A stretch of 64,000 nucleotides of DNA from Punica granatum (GCF_007655135.1 NC_045130.1:19473363-19537362), one strand, 5' to 3'. Counted from the stretch's first letter, positions 19,818 to 33,054 are shown. Numbers and translations: made by a program. Notes: generated by a model from the sequence alone, not told the origin.

Positions 19818-22800
19818 TCAGCCACGTCTTCTTGAAGCTCGGGTGAACATGTCCCTTATGTTCTTAGACTCTGTCTCCACTTTCGCCTTCTTAGCTTGCT
19901 TCCCAGGTTTTGCTGCTCTTTTCTCAGTCCCGTTCTTGTCCTGAAAAATTATACATATCCCACATCTCATTGTAAACAGTTTAATGCATAAAAAAAAAGA
20001 ATAAAAAAAGGATTATCGACTTGTCTGCCCGTATTACCAGAATTATTCTTGGGAACATGTTATTTAAAGAAAGAAGGTTTTAGGAAACTAAATTTGATAT
20101 TCCTAGTGTTCTAAGTTTTCACCAAACAACCACGTCCCTCAGCCAACTGCTAGCACCCTCACCACAAGTTATCAGTTTTCAGAACCAAGAGGCGAATAAT
20201 TTAAAAGAAAAACAATCACTAATGAAACCAATTTCTCGTTAAATTTGAAAGGGAGAATGGATAATCCAAACCACCAAAAGACTTATCCATAACATTACTG
20301 CACTCGAATCTGACATTTAAACAAGCAATTACCTGCGAGACGATAGGGGAACATAAACCATTATCTATAGCAGCTAAAAGGATTCTGTTGTCTGCTGTCT
20401 GTTTTGGCCCCTCTGGTAAATTTACCCTGAGGAGAAGTCCAAAAGCCTGCTCAACCCAAATCACTAAACGGGAAAGCAATGTAAAAGGTGGCTAAAATGG
20501 CTCATTGAGGCTATGAGAAAATACTTGAGATTATCACACAAACACTTCAACCACGGCTCATCCTTCAAGTAATCCCCAATGATTGAAACTGCGTCGGTTA
20601 CTGCACAGGTTTTGATGATAAACTTTTACTTATGTGAAGATTACTGATGGTAATGATACAAAAGTTCACGTTAAAATTCATTTACGAAACAAACAATAAA
20701 TTCCTCATGCTGAATGTACATGTCTCATTTTCTGTTCGAGCAGCATAGTTGTCACCCAGAGTCGGAATCGTGTTTTTCAGTTGATGCGCCTGCAAATAGA
20801 AAAGAACAAAACTCAAACAATGTGCAAGTAAAGGTAAATCTGACATTAATAAATCCAATAAAGTCTGGATCAATACCCATTAGCTAATGACAGGGAAGAA
20901 ACAATAAAAGCAATGCAATCAAATAAATGGAGTCCCCAAAACGAATGCATGAATATAGTGTATAGTCTCAGTAAGAATAAAAGTTATCAACATTTTATAC
21001 CCTTGGCTGAAATCTTAAGGCAATCACTGCCTGAATAGAAAATCATCCTAGACAAGAATGATTACCTTATACAATAACCAAGCCAGAAGCTTAGAGTCAT
21101 CAAGCCGGAAAAACTTTGACGATCCAATTTCTGCAAATACAACAGGAGGAAAATTATATACTTTATTCCATTAGCAAATTTTCAAATGCTATTCCTTTTC
21201 TTTTCTAGGTTCTGTTTTCTTATCAGGAAAAAGAAAAGTCATCTAGCAATGTATATTACACATCCATAAAACACAATCAGAGATCCAGACCTAAATATTG
21301 CAAAAACTGCTCAGAGAAACTACCATTTCGCCAATTATGACTATCATCTAGATGAGCCACAAATGTCAGGACCAAATCATTCCAGTTCATAAATGCCATT
21401 TCTATGTAAATGTAGAAAACAAAAGAATGCAATAAGATTCTTGGATTTAAGAGTCACCCTCTGTCAAAGAAAATCCTTATTCAGAATGCCCTTATCATCT
21501 AAGCCAACATATATGACATGTATTGCAAATAATGATCCATTTTTCTCTACTTTGACGATTATCATACCACTAACCAGTAGATTTACCAGGGCAAATTGGT
21601 TCTAAAATGGGCGGCTTTCAGCTATTACTAGCGATAGCAAAGACTCTTCCCGAATGAGTAATCCATTCAAATCGTAGAGCTAAGAATCTACCTCTAACTT
21701 CACAAACTACTTGCATGTATTTCTCTGCAATGGGCAATAAGCGCCGGTACTCAGGATAGCCATTTACAAATAGTATCTCATCCAACTGCCTAAATTTTCC
21801 AGAATCTTCTCCCTTCTGCATCATTACAAAAGCCAGAGTAGTATTAGTAGCTTAAAATTTTCTTTTTAACATACAACCGAAGATAGGTATAAGTGCAACG
21901 AAAACTTCTGATTTAGAACCAGTCTGAGTTTTGCATGTAAATTGCTGGGATCACTGTCCCTGCATTTTATAAAGTTGTGAAACATCTAAATTAATATATC
22001 ACCAGATCCATGCTTACAGTGCAACTAGAATGAAAAGTTAAATCCATTTGAACCACCAACAAAAAGAATAAGTAAAATTAATAGGGCTGACAATAAGCAC
22101 AGAAAATCTGGTAAAACTAGGTTACTTTTAGAAGGTTGACAAATAACACTGAAAGCTCTATTTTTTTAAATTTTATGATATGATAGGGTCACGAGGTAAG
22201 CAGCTTCATAAGCTGGACCACCATTTGATAGATATCACTCCAAAAGTCACACATGTAAGCAAAACCTACAGACCACCTCAAGAGGCTCATATTTGCTTGG
22301 ACTTGTACTTCTGTGATTTTGTGAAAGGATACCCTTGAATGGAAATTGAAATCCACAGAGAGATGAGTTTGTAATTCACAGCCAGAGTTTTCCAGATCTT
22401 CAGCTCAAGGAGTTGGCTAACTTGACAAGGTCAGCTCAAGGATTTGGCTAACTTGAAAAGGTCATATAACTTGAAGATCTGGACAATTCTGGGTGACAAT
22501 AAATTCAATTTACAAAACCAATTATAACTTGAAAAGGTCATATAATTACACAGGATTATAAATTCAATTTGGGAAACCAATTATGAGAAGCCCTAGGGGA
22601 GGGAAGGGGCTAAACATACCTTCATCCTGGCTTCGTCAAATATTGGCAACAAGATGAAAACAAGATCGACAGGAGTTGCATAATAGAGGGATCCATCTAG
22701 AAGAGAATCAATAAGAGATAGAGGTGAGCCAAAGAAATGCATATCTGATACTATTTAAGTCCGAATGACTAACATCAACTATCAAGTGGTTGTTTTCACG

Positions 22801-24164
22801 GCAGATATACAAACCACAAAGCAATTTAGTTACTCATTAGTTTCACAAGATATCTATCTAAAATAATGGAAAACTATGCTGAATAATGAATGTGATGAAC
22901 CATAAGCTACAAACCTTAAAGTTGACAGGCCAACGTAACTGATTTCGTAAAACATATTCTGAGAAAGGACATGAAGGAGACTAATGAACATGGTAAAATG
23001 TTATGGGGTAAAAAAAATGAAAAGAAAAAACATGAAAATATGCATGCCAGTTTAACGCAGAAGAGGAATGAGACAAAATGGAATTTTTTTTTTTTTTCCG
23101 AAATGCAGCTCACTACTGTTGCTTAAAATGAAAGCATTCAGGGCTGATAGGTGCATGGACTTCAAAGGAAATTGAAAAAGTCTGCTTTAGCATAGTCAAA
23201 GCATATTAACATTCTTTTTTTTTGCTGAGTAACATTCTCAAACATGGAGATCATACCTCTACAAACATAATCCCCCAAAAACCAAGATCCATACGGTAAT
23301 TTGAACCAATGGAGTTCATGGAGCTTTTCATTGGCCAAGAGATAGCAAGCTCCTTTTCCTGTAAACAAGAGTGCCAAGAAAGAAGTAGTTGGATAATTTT
23401 AGCGGAATTCTACATAGTAGTACTCAAAGCAAGATCACATCAACTACATAAACGAATCATAATTCAATCTTAATTCCGAAACAGCATCATAAAAGAACTT
23501 CTAGAATCAGAACACGGCCGTTCATAATTTTGCTATCCCACAGTTGGATTCCAAAAAAGAATGATTTTCGGGTTAAGGGAGGGTGGTAGCCAAGACATAA
23601 ACTGATACAAAATCTACAGAATGAAATGAAGTGGAAAGGAAAATAGTTAGAAATACATGATGTTCAAGGCAAGGCCATCATACATTACCAGTTTTGGGAT
23701 GACGAAGAGATAGAAAGTGCCCAGCACGAGTTTCCGCTGCAACCGAGAAGATTATGTGAGTGTAAAGCACAGCAGGTAAACTCCACCACATCTAAAAGAT
23801 CTTCATTGTCGAAAAGGATTAAACTTTTGATTTCAGCGGCTAGACCCACAATCAGAAATGGAAGCAACAATTGATGGAAATGTCAAAAGGTGCTACAAAC
23901 AAGTGGGAAAGCCTTCCGGTCTGACTTCTTGGCATCAAGCAAGTTCTTCAACATCAATTTTACGAACAGGCAGTAACAACAAACGAACAAACCAATGTTG
24001 AGGAAAGAACAGGAGGACAGCGATTCAGCCGCCTAAATCTCCAGACAAGAGACGACATCTGAAGTGAAGTAGAGTGCTTCCATCATTTAAGAAGGCCGTT
24101 ACCTACCGGGCGAAATGAGAATGCGAGTCTCTTCTTCAGTCCCTCCCCACCAACCCATCTCCAT
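19818..24164 (-). CDS. RNASEH2B: Ribonuclease H2 subunit B
   Basis: Non-catalytic subunit of the nuclear RNase H2 complex, which removes ribonucleotides and RNA:DNA hybrids. Ten exons on the minus strand: 24164-24107, 23736-23689, 23358-23257, 22696-22620, 21815-21692, 21130-21066, 20789-20720, 20600-20525, 20426-20333 and 19940-19818. All junctions are GT-AG and keep one frame, giving 278 residues. Family blocks in order: WWGGTEEETRILISP, HFLSLRHPKTG, CYLLANEKLHELHWFKLPYG, LYYATPVDLVFILLPIFDEA, GKFRQLDEILFVNGYPEY, SSKFFRLDDSK and IIGDYLKDEPWLK. The tail is basic and includes KNIRDMF, reminiscent of but not a canonical PCNA-binding box. The start is either of two nearby ATGs (24164 or 24158); homologues begin close to the second. 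The copy looks intact. Confidence 0.93.
22400..22580. repeat. Short tandem repeats in an RNASEH2B intron
   Basis: A 31-bp unit starting CAGCTCAAGGA(G/T)TTGGCTA occurs twice near 22400-22461. A second direct repeat containing AACTTGAAAAGGTCATATAA follows. All of it lies between exons 4 and 5 of RNASEH2B. Confidence 0.75.
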
Positions 24165-24239
24165 TTCTTTCAGCAACGGGAACAATACTGAACGGTCGCC
24201 TGAGGGCGCGGAGCGGTCTTTCACCTGACACTCGACAAT

Positions 24240-24241
<2 letters not shown>

Positions 24242-24274
<33 letters not shown>

Positions 24275-24290
24275 ACACACACACACACAG
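24242..24290. repeat. Compound (GA)n(CA)n microsatellite upstream of RNASEH2B
   Basis: An (AG)n run of about 28 bases is followed directly by an (AC)n run of about 20 bases. It lies about 80 bp upstream of the RNASEH2B start codon, in its likely promoter or 5' leader. Pyrimidine (CT)n tracts on the transcribed sense are common in plant 5' leaders. Confidence 0.9.
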
Positions 24291-24429
24291 AGGAAGAGGG
24301 TTTGGAATTTCTTCTTTTTTTTTGGGGTCAATGGAAAGGTGATTTGATTCTGGGCTGGGCCTTCGAATTTTTTTCCAGTTCGATTTCGCTTCGAAAAATA
24401 GGAAACCAAAGTTTTTTTTTTAAATAAAA

Positions 24430-25940
24430 ATTCTTGAACAGAACCGAAGCCTGTACAAAATGCCGAAGTCTTTGCAATTAACACCTGCTTGTTCACCCTT
24501 ATCTTACCACTATCATTTAACCATTGCAACTTGTACGGCCTAAAGTGTTTCAACATGAACAGTCCCAATTTTTCCACCATCGTAGTGCTTGCGACATTAA
24601 TACAATTACCACCATCAATAATCACACTACATACATTATCTTTGACGTAACACCCAGTGTGAAAGATGTTCTACCGCAGTACTTCTTCAACTCCCTTTGT
24701 TTGTAAACTTAATGTCTCTCCTTGCCATCAACATCAATGCATCAAGGATTAAATATTCATCCTCGGAAACGTCCACTAATGGGGACATGTCATCGATGTC
24801 GGAATCTTCATTGTCGGTCACAATTTTACCTCACCATGACCCGCTTGTTTGGACATTGACTTGCTATGTGTCCTCTGCCTTGACATTTAAAATACTTAAT
24901 GTCACAATTCCTAGAAGTAGAAGTGTCGGTTTTACCTTGAGGAACGTGGTTGGTTGCTTCTTGCTTTTGCTTGGTTTTTGACTTCGACGTGGATTGCTTC
25001 TCATCTTTTTATCATTGATTCGGTTTCCAAGTAGATGTGTTTAGACTTTAGCTTGCACGTGTACTGTCCCTCCTATCGAATTGGTTCTCAATTTTTATGA
25101 CCATGTGCACCATATCCTCCAACTCCACATAATGTTGTAATTTCACGGCATTTGAAATTTTTCGGTTCAATCCTGCAAAAAATATTGTCATAGTAAATCT
25201 TGTCATAGTAGCCTCCCGATCCCCCTCTACATTTTCTCTAATCATGATCACTTTCATCTCCTTAAAATATTCCTCTACACTCCGATTACTTTGCTTAAGA
25301 CTTTGCAACTTATCATATAACTCCCGGTAGTAATAACTAGGAACAAATCACTTCCTTATCACCCTTTTCATTTCCTCCCACATATCTATAGGTGGATCTC
25401 TATTTCTTCGCCTATTTATCACCAATTGATCCCACAATTGCATAATCCGAAAATTCAATGACTGCTAATTTGACTTTCTTAAGCTCGAAATAACTATAAC
25501 AATCAAATACAAACTCCACCTTTGTCTCCCACTCAAAGGTATGCTTCGTGATCACTCTTTCCTTGGAACGATGAGATTTTCATCGTAATATTATCCAAGT
25601 TATTATCTTCCCGATTCCTAGCTTCTCTAAACCGCTATCCACGTCCCCTATTACTAACAATCGAATCGCGATCATATTCTTTAGCAAAACTAGCCCCATA
25701 ATTCTCTTCATCTTCAACTCTCACTTCCCTCGGTTGAACTTTTTCCTTCCTACGCGCATTAGGAGCATTTCGTGACTGCTCTACACGTGTGCTCTCCATT
25801 TGATAAATCCGTTCAAGAACCTACTCCAACTCTAACCTCATCACACGTCTCATCTCACTCATCATGGCCTCCATAAGTGCTTTCAGATCGACCAATTTTG
25901 TAACACTTTCAGGAATACTCTTAGCACTCTTGTGAGACAT
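24430..25940 (-). pseudogene. Decayed Ty3/gypsy gag and protease fragment
   Basis: Minus-strand remnants of a second gypsy lineage. The gag part starts at an ATG near 25940 (MSHKSAKSIPES) with in-frame stops soon after. It retains FAGLNRKISNAVKLQHYVEL and EDMVHMVIKIENQF near 25060-25200, typical of gag. The protease part at 24440-24625 has the active-site-like MIIDGGNCINVASTTMVEKL. Reverse transcriptase and integrase are missing: the remnant ends where RNASEH2B upstream DNA begins. It cannot be functional. Confidence 0.75.
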
Positions 25941-26569
25941 GATTGCAGCAAAATAAAGTTAGAAAGAAAAGACCTCACAATTCTCTCCCTTACGTGTTTA
26001 CATTCAAGAATATGAATCACTCTACACTCGTGTTTTCACTCAAAAAACATACGTGGCTTTTAACCCTCTAATGTTCTCACCACTCTTGCATTTTTCCACT
26101 CGATAATTCTCTCTCAGTTCTTTTGGAACTAAATGAGCAATACTCCAATATTCCCAGTAGTAATTTACCAAGAACTCGTCAAGGAAAATTAATGGTCAAA
26201 GGAAATTTAAGGAAGAAATGAAACAAGAGAAAAAGGCAACTAGTATGGATAATGAAATATATCAGAATGTTATATAGATGAAAAGATATGGAGAATTATA
26301 TAGGGAAGGAAATATGAAAGAAATGATATTATGTAATTCTGGGAACATAATTAATGTGGATCATCAAGAAATAGAAATAACAACTTTAGAATGGTCTGAT
26401 GCAAAGAATTTAGATCAAATTGACAACGACAACTTCTTTTTTTTTTTCTTTCGATCTTTTTTTTAGCTCTGTTTTTTTTTGTTTTTTTTACTAATAACAA
26501 TTCAGAAAGAACAAACTTGACGAAATAAAAATTAGCAAATTGAAATGAAAAGGATAGGATTAACTTGAT

Positions 26570-27480
26570 TTGGAGCCTAATGCTCTGAAACAAAATAATG
26601 CGATTCCCGCCACAAATGACGAGACTCGACAACAAAAGGATCCCAAGATCGTTCTATAATCAGAATTGATTAACAAACATTTGACCTATTGTTTACGACA
26701 TAAACAAGAATCTTGGTATAATTGACCATAACTCGTTGTTTATTGCGAAACAAGAATCTCGGTATAGGAAAACGCCACAAACGGTGGTGGAAATCCATTT
26801 GATAAGTCGATGATGAACGCCACGAAAATTTTCAATAAGTTCGAATTAGTTCTTCAAGAACCAAAGAGAATACTCTCACAATTTTCTGAATGTTCATTTT
26901 TTAAAAAAATTGACCAAGATGTGTATATATAGACCAAAACTAATTCTAATATGGTCATATCTCCTCGTAAAGGTAAGGAAAATAAAATCTAAAGTATCGA
27001 TAAAGATATGACTTAATCTATAAAGATATGAAATCTAAATATTCCTAGAATATGTCTGTGAGATTTAAACTTTAAACAAATCTGATGATTCTTCTCTTGA
27101 TCTTCAACAAATATTCTAGAAACTTCTAGAAAATATCATTATCATGGGATTAATCATCTGCATCATAGACTTGATTTGAATATTCTAGAACTTGAATCAT
27201 GTTTATGCATATTTGTTAATCACGTGGTTCATGTTTAATGGGCCTCCACAAATTTATTTGAGCTCAAACCTCTTGAATCAGGCCGTTGAGTACATCTTTA
27301 AACTTCTTTACTCGTGCTTGCGTAACCGGTCCAATTGAAACTTGAACTAGACACCTTGAAGCTGTGCTACGACTTGCATCACCTCCAATGGGCATTATCA
27401 GGCCCAGTACACTTCAATGGCCCAACTCTCAAGTGGGTCTAAAAGATAGGTTTAACGCTAAAAAAAAAGGGGGAAATGGC
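26570..27480 (-). mobile_element. Probable 5' LTR and primer-binding region of the decayed gypsy element
   Basis: Near 26571-26596 the minus strand reads TTTCAGAGCATTAGGCTCCA, a mutated version of the tRNA-iMet primer-binding site of plant gypsy elements. It is located upstream of the gag remnant in that orientation. The following sequence has no ORF and should be the LTR, but I could not define its ends or a second copy. Confidence 0.4.
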
Positions 27481-28317
27481 CTGGAGCTCCTATTTTATGA
27501 AAATTTAAATCAAGTTTCCTAACTCTACACATTTTATTCACAATTTTACCCTTTTTAGTTTGCTTCAATTATATCAAATCCAAATTTAGGTGATTATCCA
27601 ATTAATCCCTAAGAATCTAGAAAAAGGCCCTACTTAAGGCTAAGATAGCCTTCCAATTAATTCCCAGGACTCCTTCTAAGTGGGTTGATTATCCCCAAAA
27701 GTCATGAGTTAAGTATCGAATTTAAGTGATTAATCAATTTTATTCTTGATTAACTGATTATCACACAAATTGAACTCTTAATCAATTGATTTCAATTTTT
27801 TAGCCACGAGAGGGGATTAACCTGTTGAACGCCCAACTCTACAAGTCCTAATTCCTTAAGGTCAATTGAACCTTTCCGAATTAAACCTGAGACTCTTATC
27901 TAAGTGGGTGATTAACTCCCTATTCCCATGTATTAAGTGCCAAATATACATGATTAACTGATTTGGAGTTCAACTCATCAATTAAATATGCAACTGACAC
28001 TTAGACAAAAAATCCCATTCGCCAATGACACAATCAATCACAGACTCGGCCATTCATTTACAAGCAACAGGTGAATCAATCTGATTAATTTTAAACACAA
28101 ATTATAGATGCCCGAGACTATGTCAACCTATTTTATTCAATTCTGTACCCGTCTATATATAATATATAATTGCGAAATGAGGAGAGAGGATTAACAAAGT
28201 TACTCCAAGTGGAGAGATGGGATTATCGAAGTCGTTCTAAGTGTCAAACCTTCAGCTTACCATTGTGCCACTTTTCATTTACCCATAGAGATAAGTTGAC
28301 AACTAAAATAATAAAAA

Positions 28318-28645
28318 ATAAATTCAGTAACAATTGTCCAAACTCGCATGTTCTATCTTTTACTTGAAAAGAAAAAAGAGTCGCCTCTTAATTCTCTTAC
28401 AAATCAAAATTAAACAATAAATTCAATAATAATTATCCAAACTCCTATTTCCATCTATGACCAAGACAAAGAAAAAAGGATTGCCTCTTAAAAGAACCTA
28501 CGCTTCTCTTGCAAATCGAAACTGTAAAAAAGTTCAATAATAATTGCTGAAACTGATATTTTCACCTATAACTGAGACAAAGAAAAATGGTCACCTCTTA
28601 AAAGAAACAAGGTTCCCTTTACAAATCGAAATTGTAGAAGATATT
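28318..28645. repeat. Three degenerate tandem units of about 100-114 bp
   Basis: Three consecutive units share a TTCAATAATAATT-like block, a GACAAAGAAAAA-like block, GCCTCTTAA and ACAAATCGAAA-like endings. They begin near 28318, 28417 and 28531. Divergence is substantial, so the array is old. Confidence 0.7.
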
Positions 28646-29082
28646 TTAATTTTTAAAATTTTACATATTTTACTTTATTATAAATTGTTTGAAAAATTGT
28701 ATGTTTCACATGTCATAAATTTAATGTAAAATCATATTTTCAAAAAAGTATAATAATAAAATTTTAAAATGATTAATATTCTATACATAATTCATTAGTT
28801 TTTTCCTAAACAACCAACGTTAATTTGATGAAAGATAAAAATGTTGTCGAATAATTTACACATAAAAATATAAATGCATGTTTCAAAACGAAATGAAGTA
28901 ATCAACATATTAAGTTGATCGCATAATAGATGGTATAATCTTATATACCAATTACCTTAATTTCGATTAAAATAACTTTATTTATTTCATTTAATCATCA
29001 ACTTGAAAATTATTAAAAATTTAATTCTACAATCATAAACTAATTAATATTTCTAAAAATATTATTTTTCATGAGTAACAAT

Positions 29083-29111
29083 CCCGCGCAACGCATGGGT
29101 GACATGACTAG
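29083..29111 (+). other. Helitron-like 3' terminus
   Basis: The sequence CCCGCGCAACGCATGGG can form a short hairpin (GCG-CAA-CGC core). It is followed 8-10 bases later by CTAG (29108-29111) and then T. This is the usual arrangement at Helitron 3' ends. The 5' end was not identified. Confidence 0.45.
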
Positions 29112-32076
29112 TTAACGGTTAATCCACCTATGATTCACCTTGGCCGAGACCTAGATGACACTCTAATTGATTTTCTAGCCTATTAAACAACTAAACATCT
29201 CGGCCACTCCAATAACTAGAAGCTAACTTAATCAAATCAAACAAATTTTAGCTATTCTAATCCTATTTAACATCTACGAGCAAAATCTAGCCCCTCGGCC
29301 TCATCATCAGTCATCATTCATCACATAAACATATATTGAACAAGTACGTAGAAGAATATAAAACTACCATTCTTATACATTCCAATCTCTTTTCCTTTAT
29401 CGGAATTTTCGATTTCAAGAGATCAAAATAGGAACGTTTACAATGATTCAAGGAACATTATGTACATGCATATATTCACATATATTTACCGAAATATCGA
29501 CTTTGCAACACTCCGACTCCTCTCTTTTGTCAAATCTCGACATCAAGGGTCGCTTAACGAGTGTATTCGCAAACTCTCCGTTATCATAGCCTCATTACTT
29601 AACTAAAAATTGACTTAAAATATAAAGAAATGAAGTTAAAGTGCGTTTGTCCACTATATAATTACATAGAGGCTCGGGAAATGAAAGAATAGAGCAATAG
29701 TCGGCCCAAACTCGAGCTAGAAGCTCCAATTCAAGACCCACCAGAATGCTCGTCGGGCTGTAATTATACCTTCTCCAACGTTTTTCGGGGCAATCGACCT
29801 TAAAACCAAGCAAAATGGGAGTCAATTCCTTACTTCTTATAACTAGATTAGGCATAATATGTGTAGTTTGGATTTTTGGGTCGATTTTTGCTGGGTTTCA
29901 GCACATGAATAGTCAAAAGCCCTCTTTTAATTCTGAAAATGACCCTCTATTTATAGAAGAATGAGAGCTTTTTGAAAATACTGAGAATACTGAGAATACT
30001 GAGAATTCGGTGGTCCTAGGAGCTCATGATTGGTCAGCTGGCCAGCTCGCATGGATACCATCCAAGAGAGCTGGCTTTCGACCGTACGGTCGTGTTGATG
30101 CCATCCATGCAGCGTTGTTCCTGCCCATATGAGTGTTCATTATTTTTTGCAAAAGACAGAACGAGTTCATTTTAGTCCAAACTGAGCTAGTTTGATCTAA
30201 TTTAATTGCGCCTCAATCTCTAAATTTTGCAAAAAACTTAATTTCACTCAATTTACCGAAAAATATTTTCATGATCGAGAAATTAATTTTTAGTTAAAAA
30301 TAACTCCGAAATGAATATTTCTCGAGATAAGAGAATATCGACTTCTCCATTTCAAACTCTCTTTCTCTTGTATAAAATGTGGTGATTAAAGAGTTTGAGT
30401 TTTTATCAATCAAAATAATTAAGGTGCCGGTTTTTTAATGAAAAACACGAATGATGGGGTTTAAAATAAAAACCTCTAAGAATTACACGTTATTTTGAAA
30501 AATTATTTTTCTTACATGCAATCCTGAGAAAAATACCTACCGTACCGAATTATTTTTTAAAAAGGGCACAAAAGATAAAGCATTGCTTGAGAAGAGCACT
30601 CAAGGATTTATCTTGCTTTTTCTTGAAGACCGTCTTCCCGAATTTATCTTCCCGCAAGCCTTTCTGTTTGAATCCACCTTCTGACTGATGATATACCGGG
30701 GGGCGTATTTTATGATTCTCGATAAAGTCTAGGTCAAAACGAGGTGCTTATTGTGATTTAAATATGTTGCACTTGTTCTCTTTAAGTAAGATTTCCGATT
30801 TGAGTCGTGTGAATTAAAAATAATAATACTGAGAGAGTTTTACTTCTTATTGAGCCGATTTAACTCAAACTAAATTAATTGGGACTTATTGATTTTCGAA
30901 TATCATGATAGGTGGCGAAAGGTAAAATTAATTTAAAAGAATTTGGTAAGAAGAGGAAGAGCGAGGAAAGGTAATGTTGGGGGGAGAGCACAGAGCCTGG
31001 ATGGAGAGAGAAATGGAAAAGTGGGTGGTCAGTGAAAATCTAGATTTACCAAATAAACTTTCAATGTCCCTAATTTAATGGTGCTTAATTATTTAATTGA
31101 ATTGTTTTGTAAAGGATATTTTTGAGAGAAGGAAAATTAGACCAACTAATTTTCTTATCCATTTATAATTTTAGCTAAATTCTTATCCATTTAGAATTAG
31201 TATATAGAGTATCCGGTTCTTATCCGAGTGATTATGTCATGTCCAATCTCAGGATTGGCCTCATGCAGCTCCTGTGAAGGCAGGGAGCCTTGGACAATAT
31301 CTATGCTGGCAATTTGCTCGAGTATTCTACGGCGCAGACCCTGTCATCGGCTGGAACAGATGTTCCAGTGATGTTCTAGTGATGTTTTGGTCTGTGCCGA
31401 CACAGATCCTGCTGGATTCCATGAGGAGATTACACTTTGATGTATTTGATTAGAGGCTTAGGGCAAACTCAAAGAGTTCTAGGAATTCCACCCTTATGGG
31501 TACCAGCTGAGGGTGAAGTGGACATTGTCCGATAAATAGTGAATATTCTTTGGGTAAATTCTAGGATGAAACGTTGATTTATGTTTCATGATAGAACGCT
31601 ATTTTTTTCAGTTCATTTATTTTGTAAGGCTGTTTCACCCATATAACTTTCAATGTCATCTCAAATTCATCGGGGCATATATATATAATAAAATAAATTT
31701 GGAGAGCCGCTTTGGGATTAAAAGAAATGTTGATGATGTAGACATGTGGATGACATGTCGATGATGTGGCCGGATTATAGTGGACCGGTTTCTGTTTAAA
31801 CCGGTTTATACGGTTCCGAAACCAGACCCTAATTTCTACTTCAACGGCAGATTCCCCCCACCCACCCAAAAGCTTTTTGATTTAAACAACCATATCGACG
31901 GGCAATCCATGGCTATTTGCAGTTGGTGGCGGCACCAGAGGCAGCCAGGTTGGTGGCGCTACCGTCGCGTCCTCTGATAGCCTACCGGGGTGCATCCAAC
32001 TCGATAGTCGAGTGCCCCAAAATCTTCCATTTTTTGTTGTGTGAGGTTTCCTGAGCGGAGATCGGAAGAAGAAAAG

Positions 32077-33054
32077 ATGGCCACTTTCCTAATTTGGAGA
32101 GCTCTCAATTTAGTCAAAGCCCCTAAAACCCTCTCTCGCCACTTTACTACCTCCACTACAGCCATCACCGCTGCCGCCCAAAAACCTGGATCGATGAAAT
32201 AAGCCTTCACTACTCAGGCCCCACCGGAGGCTACCCCTTCCTTCTCTTTCACCTTCAACGGTGACACCAGCGACAAGATATACATGAAGTCTCCGAGGCC
32301 CCAAACGACGACGTCCTCCTCCTCCTCCTCCTCCTCCTTGGTGACCATGCTGATGTCGTTCATGACGTTATCCATCGCGCGGAAGCTGTTCTACAATCAG
32401 GTGACGATAAGGAAGGCCGATGACGGGAATGGGTAGAGCATCATGCCCGGTTACAGAGTCCCGACAAACCCATCTAAGAGGCCGTTGAAGCTTCCCACTT
32501 TGGGCCTTGATAGGGCGATTGCCACATAGTGGGAGTTCCAGGTCGGCCCCTACTTCATCATTCAGCTGGCGGTGCCATTTATCTTATGAAATTCTATCAC
32601 CATTTTTGGATTTCTAGTGATTATGAGCATTAGTTTAGGCCTTGTTTGGTTTGTGGATACAATTTTAAAATTACAATTCTAACTTAACTCTACCCACTAC
32701 AAAACAAAATAACTTATACAAAGTCAAAGAGTGGGCCCCATTTATACCACTTTTTTTTCACAACAAAACAACATAACCCATACAAAGTCAAAAGATGGGT
32801 CCCATTTATACCACTTTTTTTCAAAATCAAAATCTGATTTTAAAATCCTACTATGAAACCAAACGCAGCATTAGTTAGTCGACTCGATATTGTTGCCTCC
32901 TCGATTATGATCTTCCTTAATATTAATTGGAGCATTGGGATTGCTTGAGCTGTATGTAGATGTATGAATATTGTTGTGTTGGAGTTTCTGAAAATGAGAT
33001 GTCTGTTTGTAGTGGCAAATAGATGACATACGGCCCTTCACGATGCCTCCCATG
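32077..33054 (+). pseudogene. ATP12/ATPAF2 (mitochondrial F1-ATPase assembly factor) pseudogene fragment
   Basis: ATP12 is a mitochondrial chaperone for the F1 alpha subunit. A plus-strand frame from ATG 32077 gives a basic presequence-like start (MATFLIWRALNLVKAPKTLS). ATP12-like blocks follow, including RKLFYNQVTIRKADDGNG, then RVPTNPSKRPLKLPTLGLDR and WEFQ. Three in-frame stops interrupt it: TAA 32200, TAG 32434 and TAG 32527. After CAG at 32541 a GT-AG intron appears to run to 33012. The next exon (33013-33054) retains DDIRPFTMPPM, close to the family DGIRPFTMPLM. Intron retention suggests a DNA-level duplicate rather than a retrocopy. The gene is truncated where similarity switches to a PRKRIP1-like segment. 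A TCC trinucleotide run near 32310 adds a serine tract. Confidence 0.75.
32636..32867. mobile_element. Small MITE-like insertion in the ATP12 pseudogene intron
   Basis: The insertion is flanked by the direct repeat GCATTAGTT (32627-32635 and 32868-32876). Its ends share TTTGGTTT in inverted orientation (GGCCTTGTTTGGTTT against AAACCAAACGCAGC). It contains a tandem pair of units of about 62 bp with CATACAAAGTCAAA and CCCATTTATACCAC. The superfamily is ambiguous: an 8-9 bp duplication would suit hAT or Mutator, while a TTA reading would suit Tourist/Harbinger. Confidence 0.55.

Larger units (their letters stand above)
27481..32076. other. Repeat-rich intergenic DNA
   Basis: No gene was recognised. 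Contents include three degenerate tandem units (28318-28645), a Helitron-like 3' end near 29108, and long AT-rich stretches. A GC-balanced stretch at 29650-30150 might belong to an unidentified LTR element. The short ORFs on both strands look random. Confidence 0.5.
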
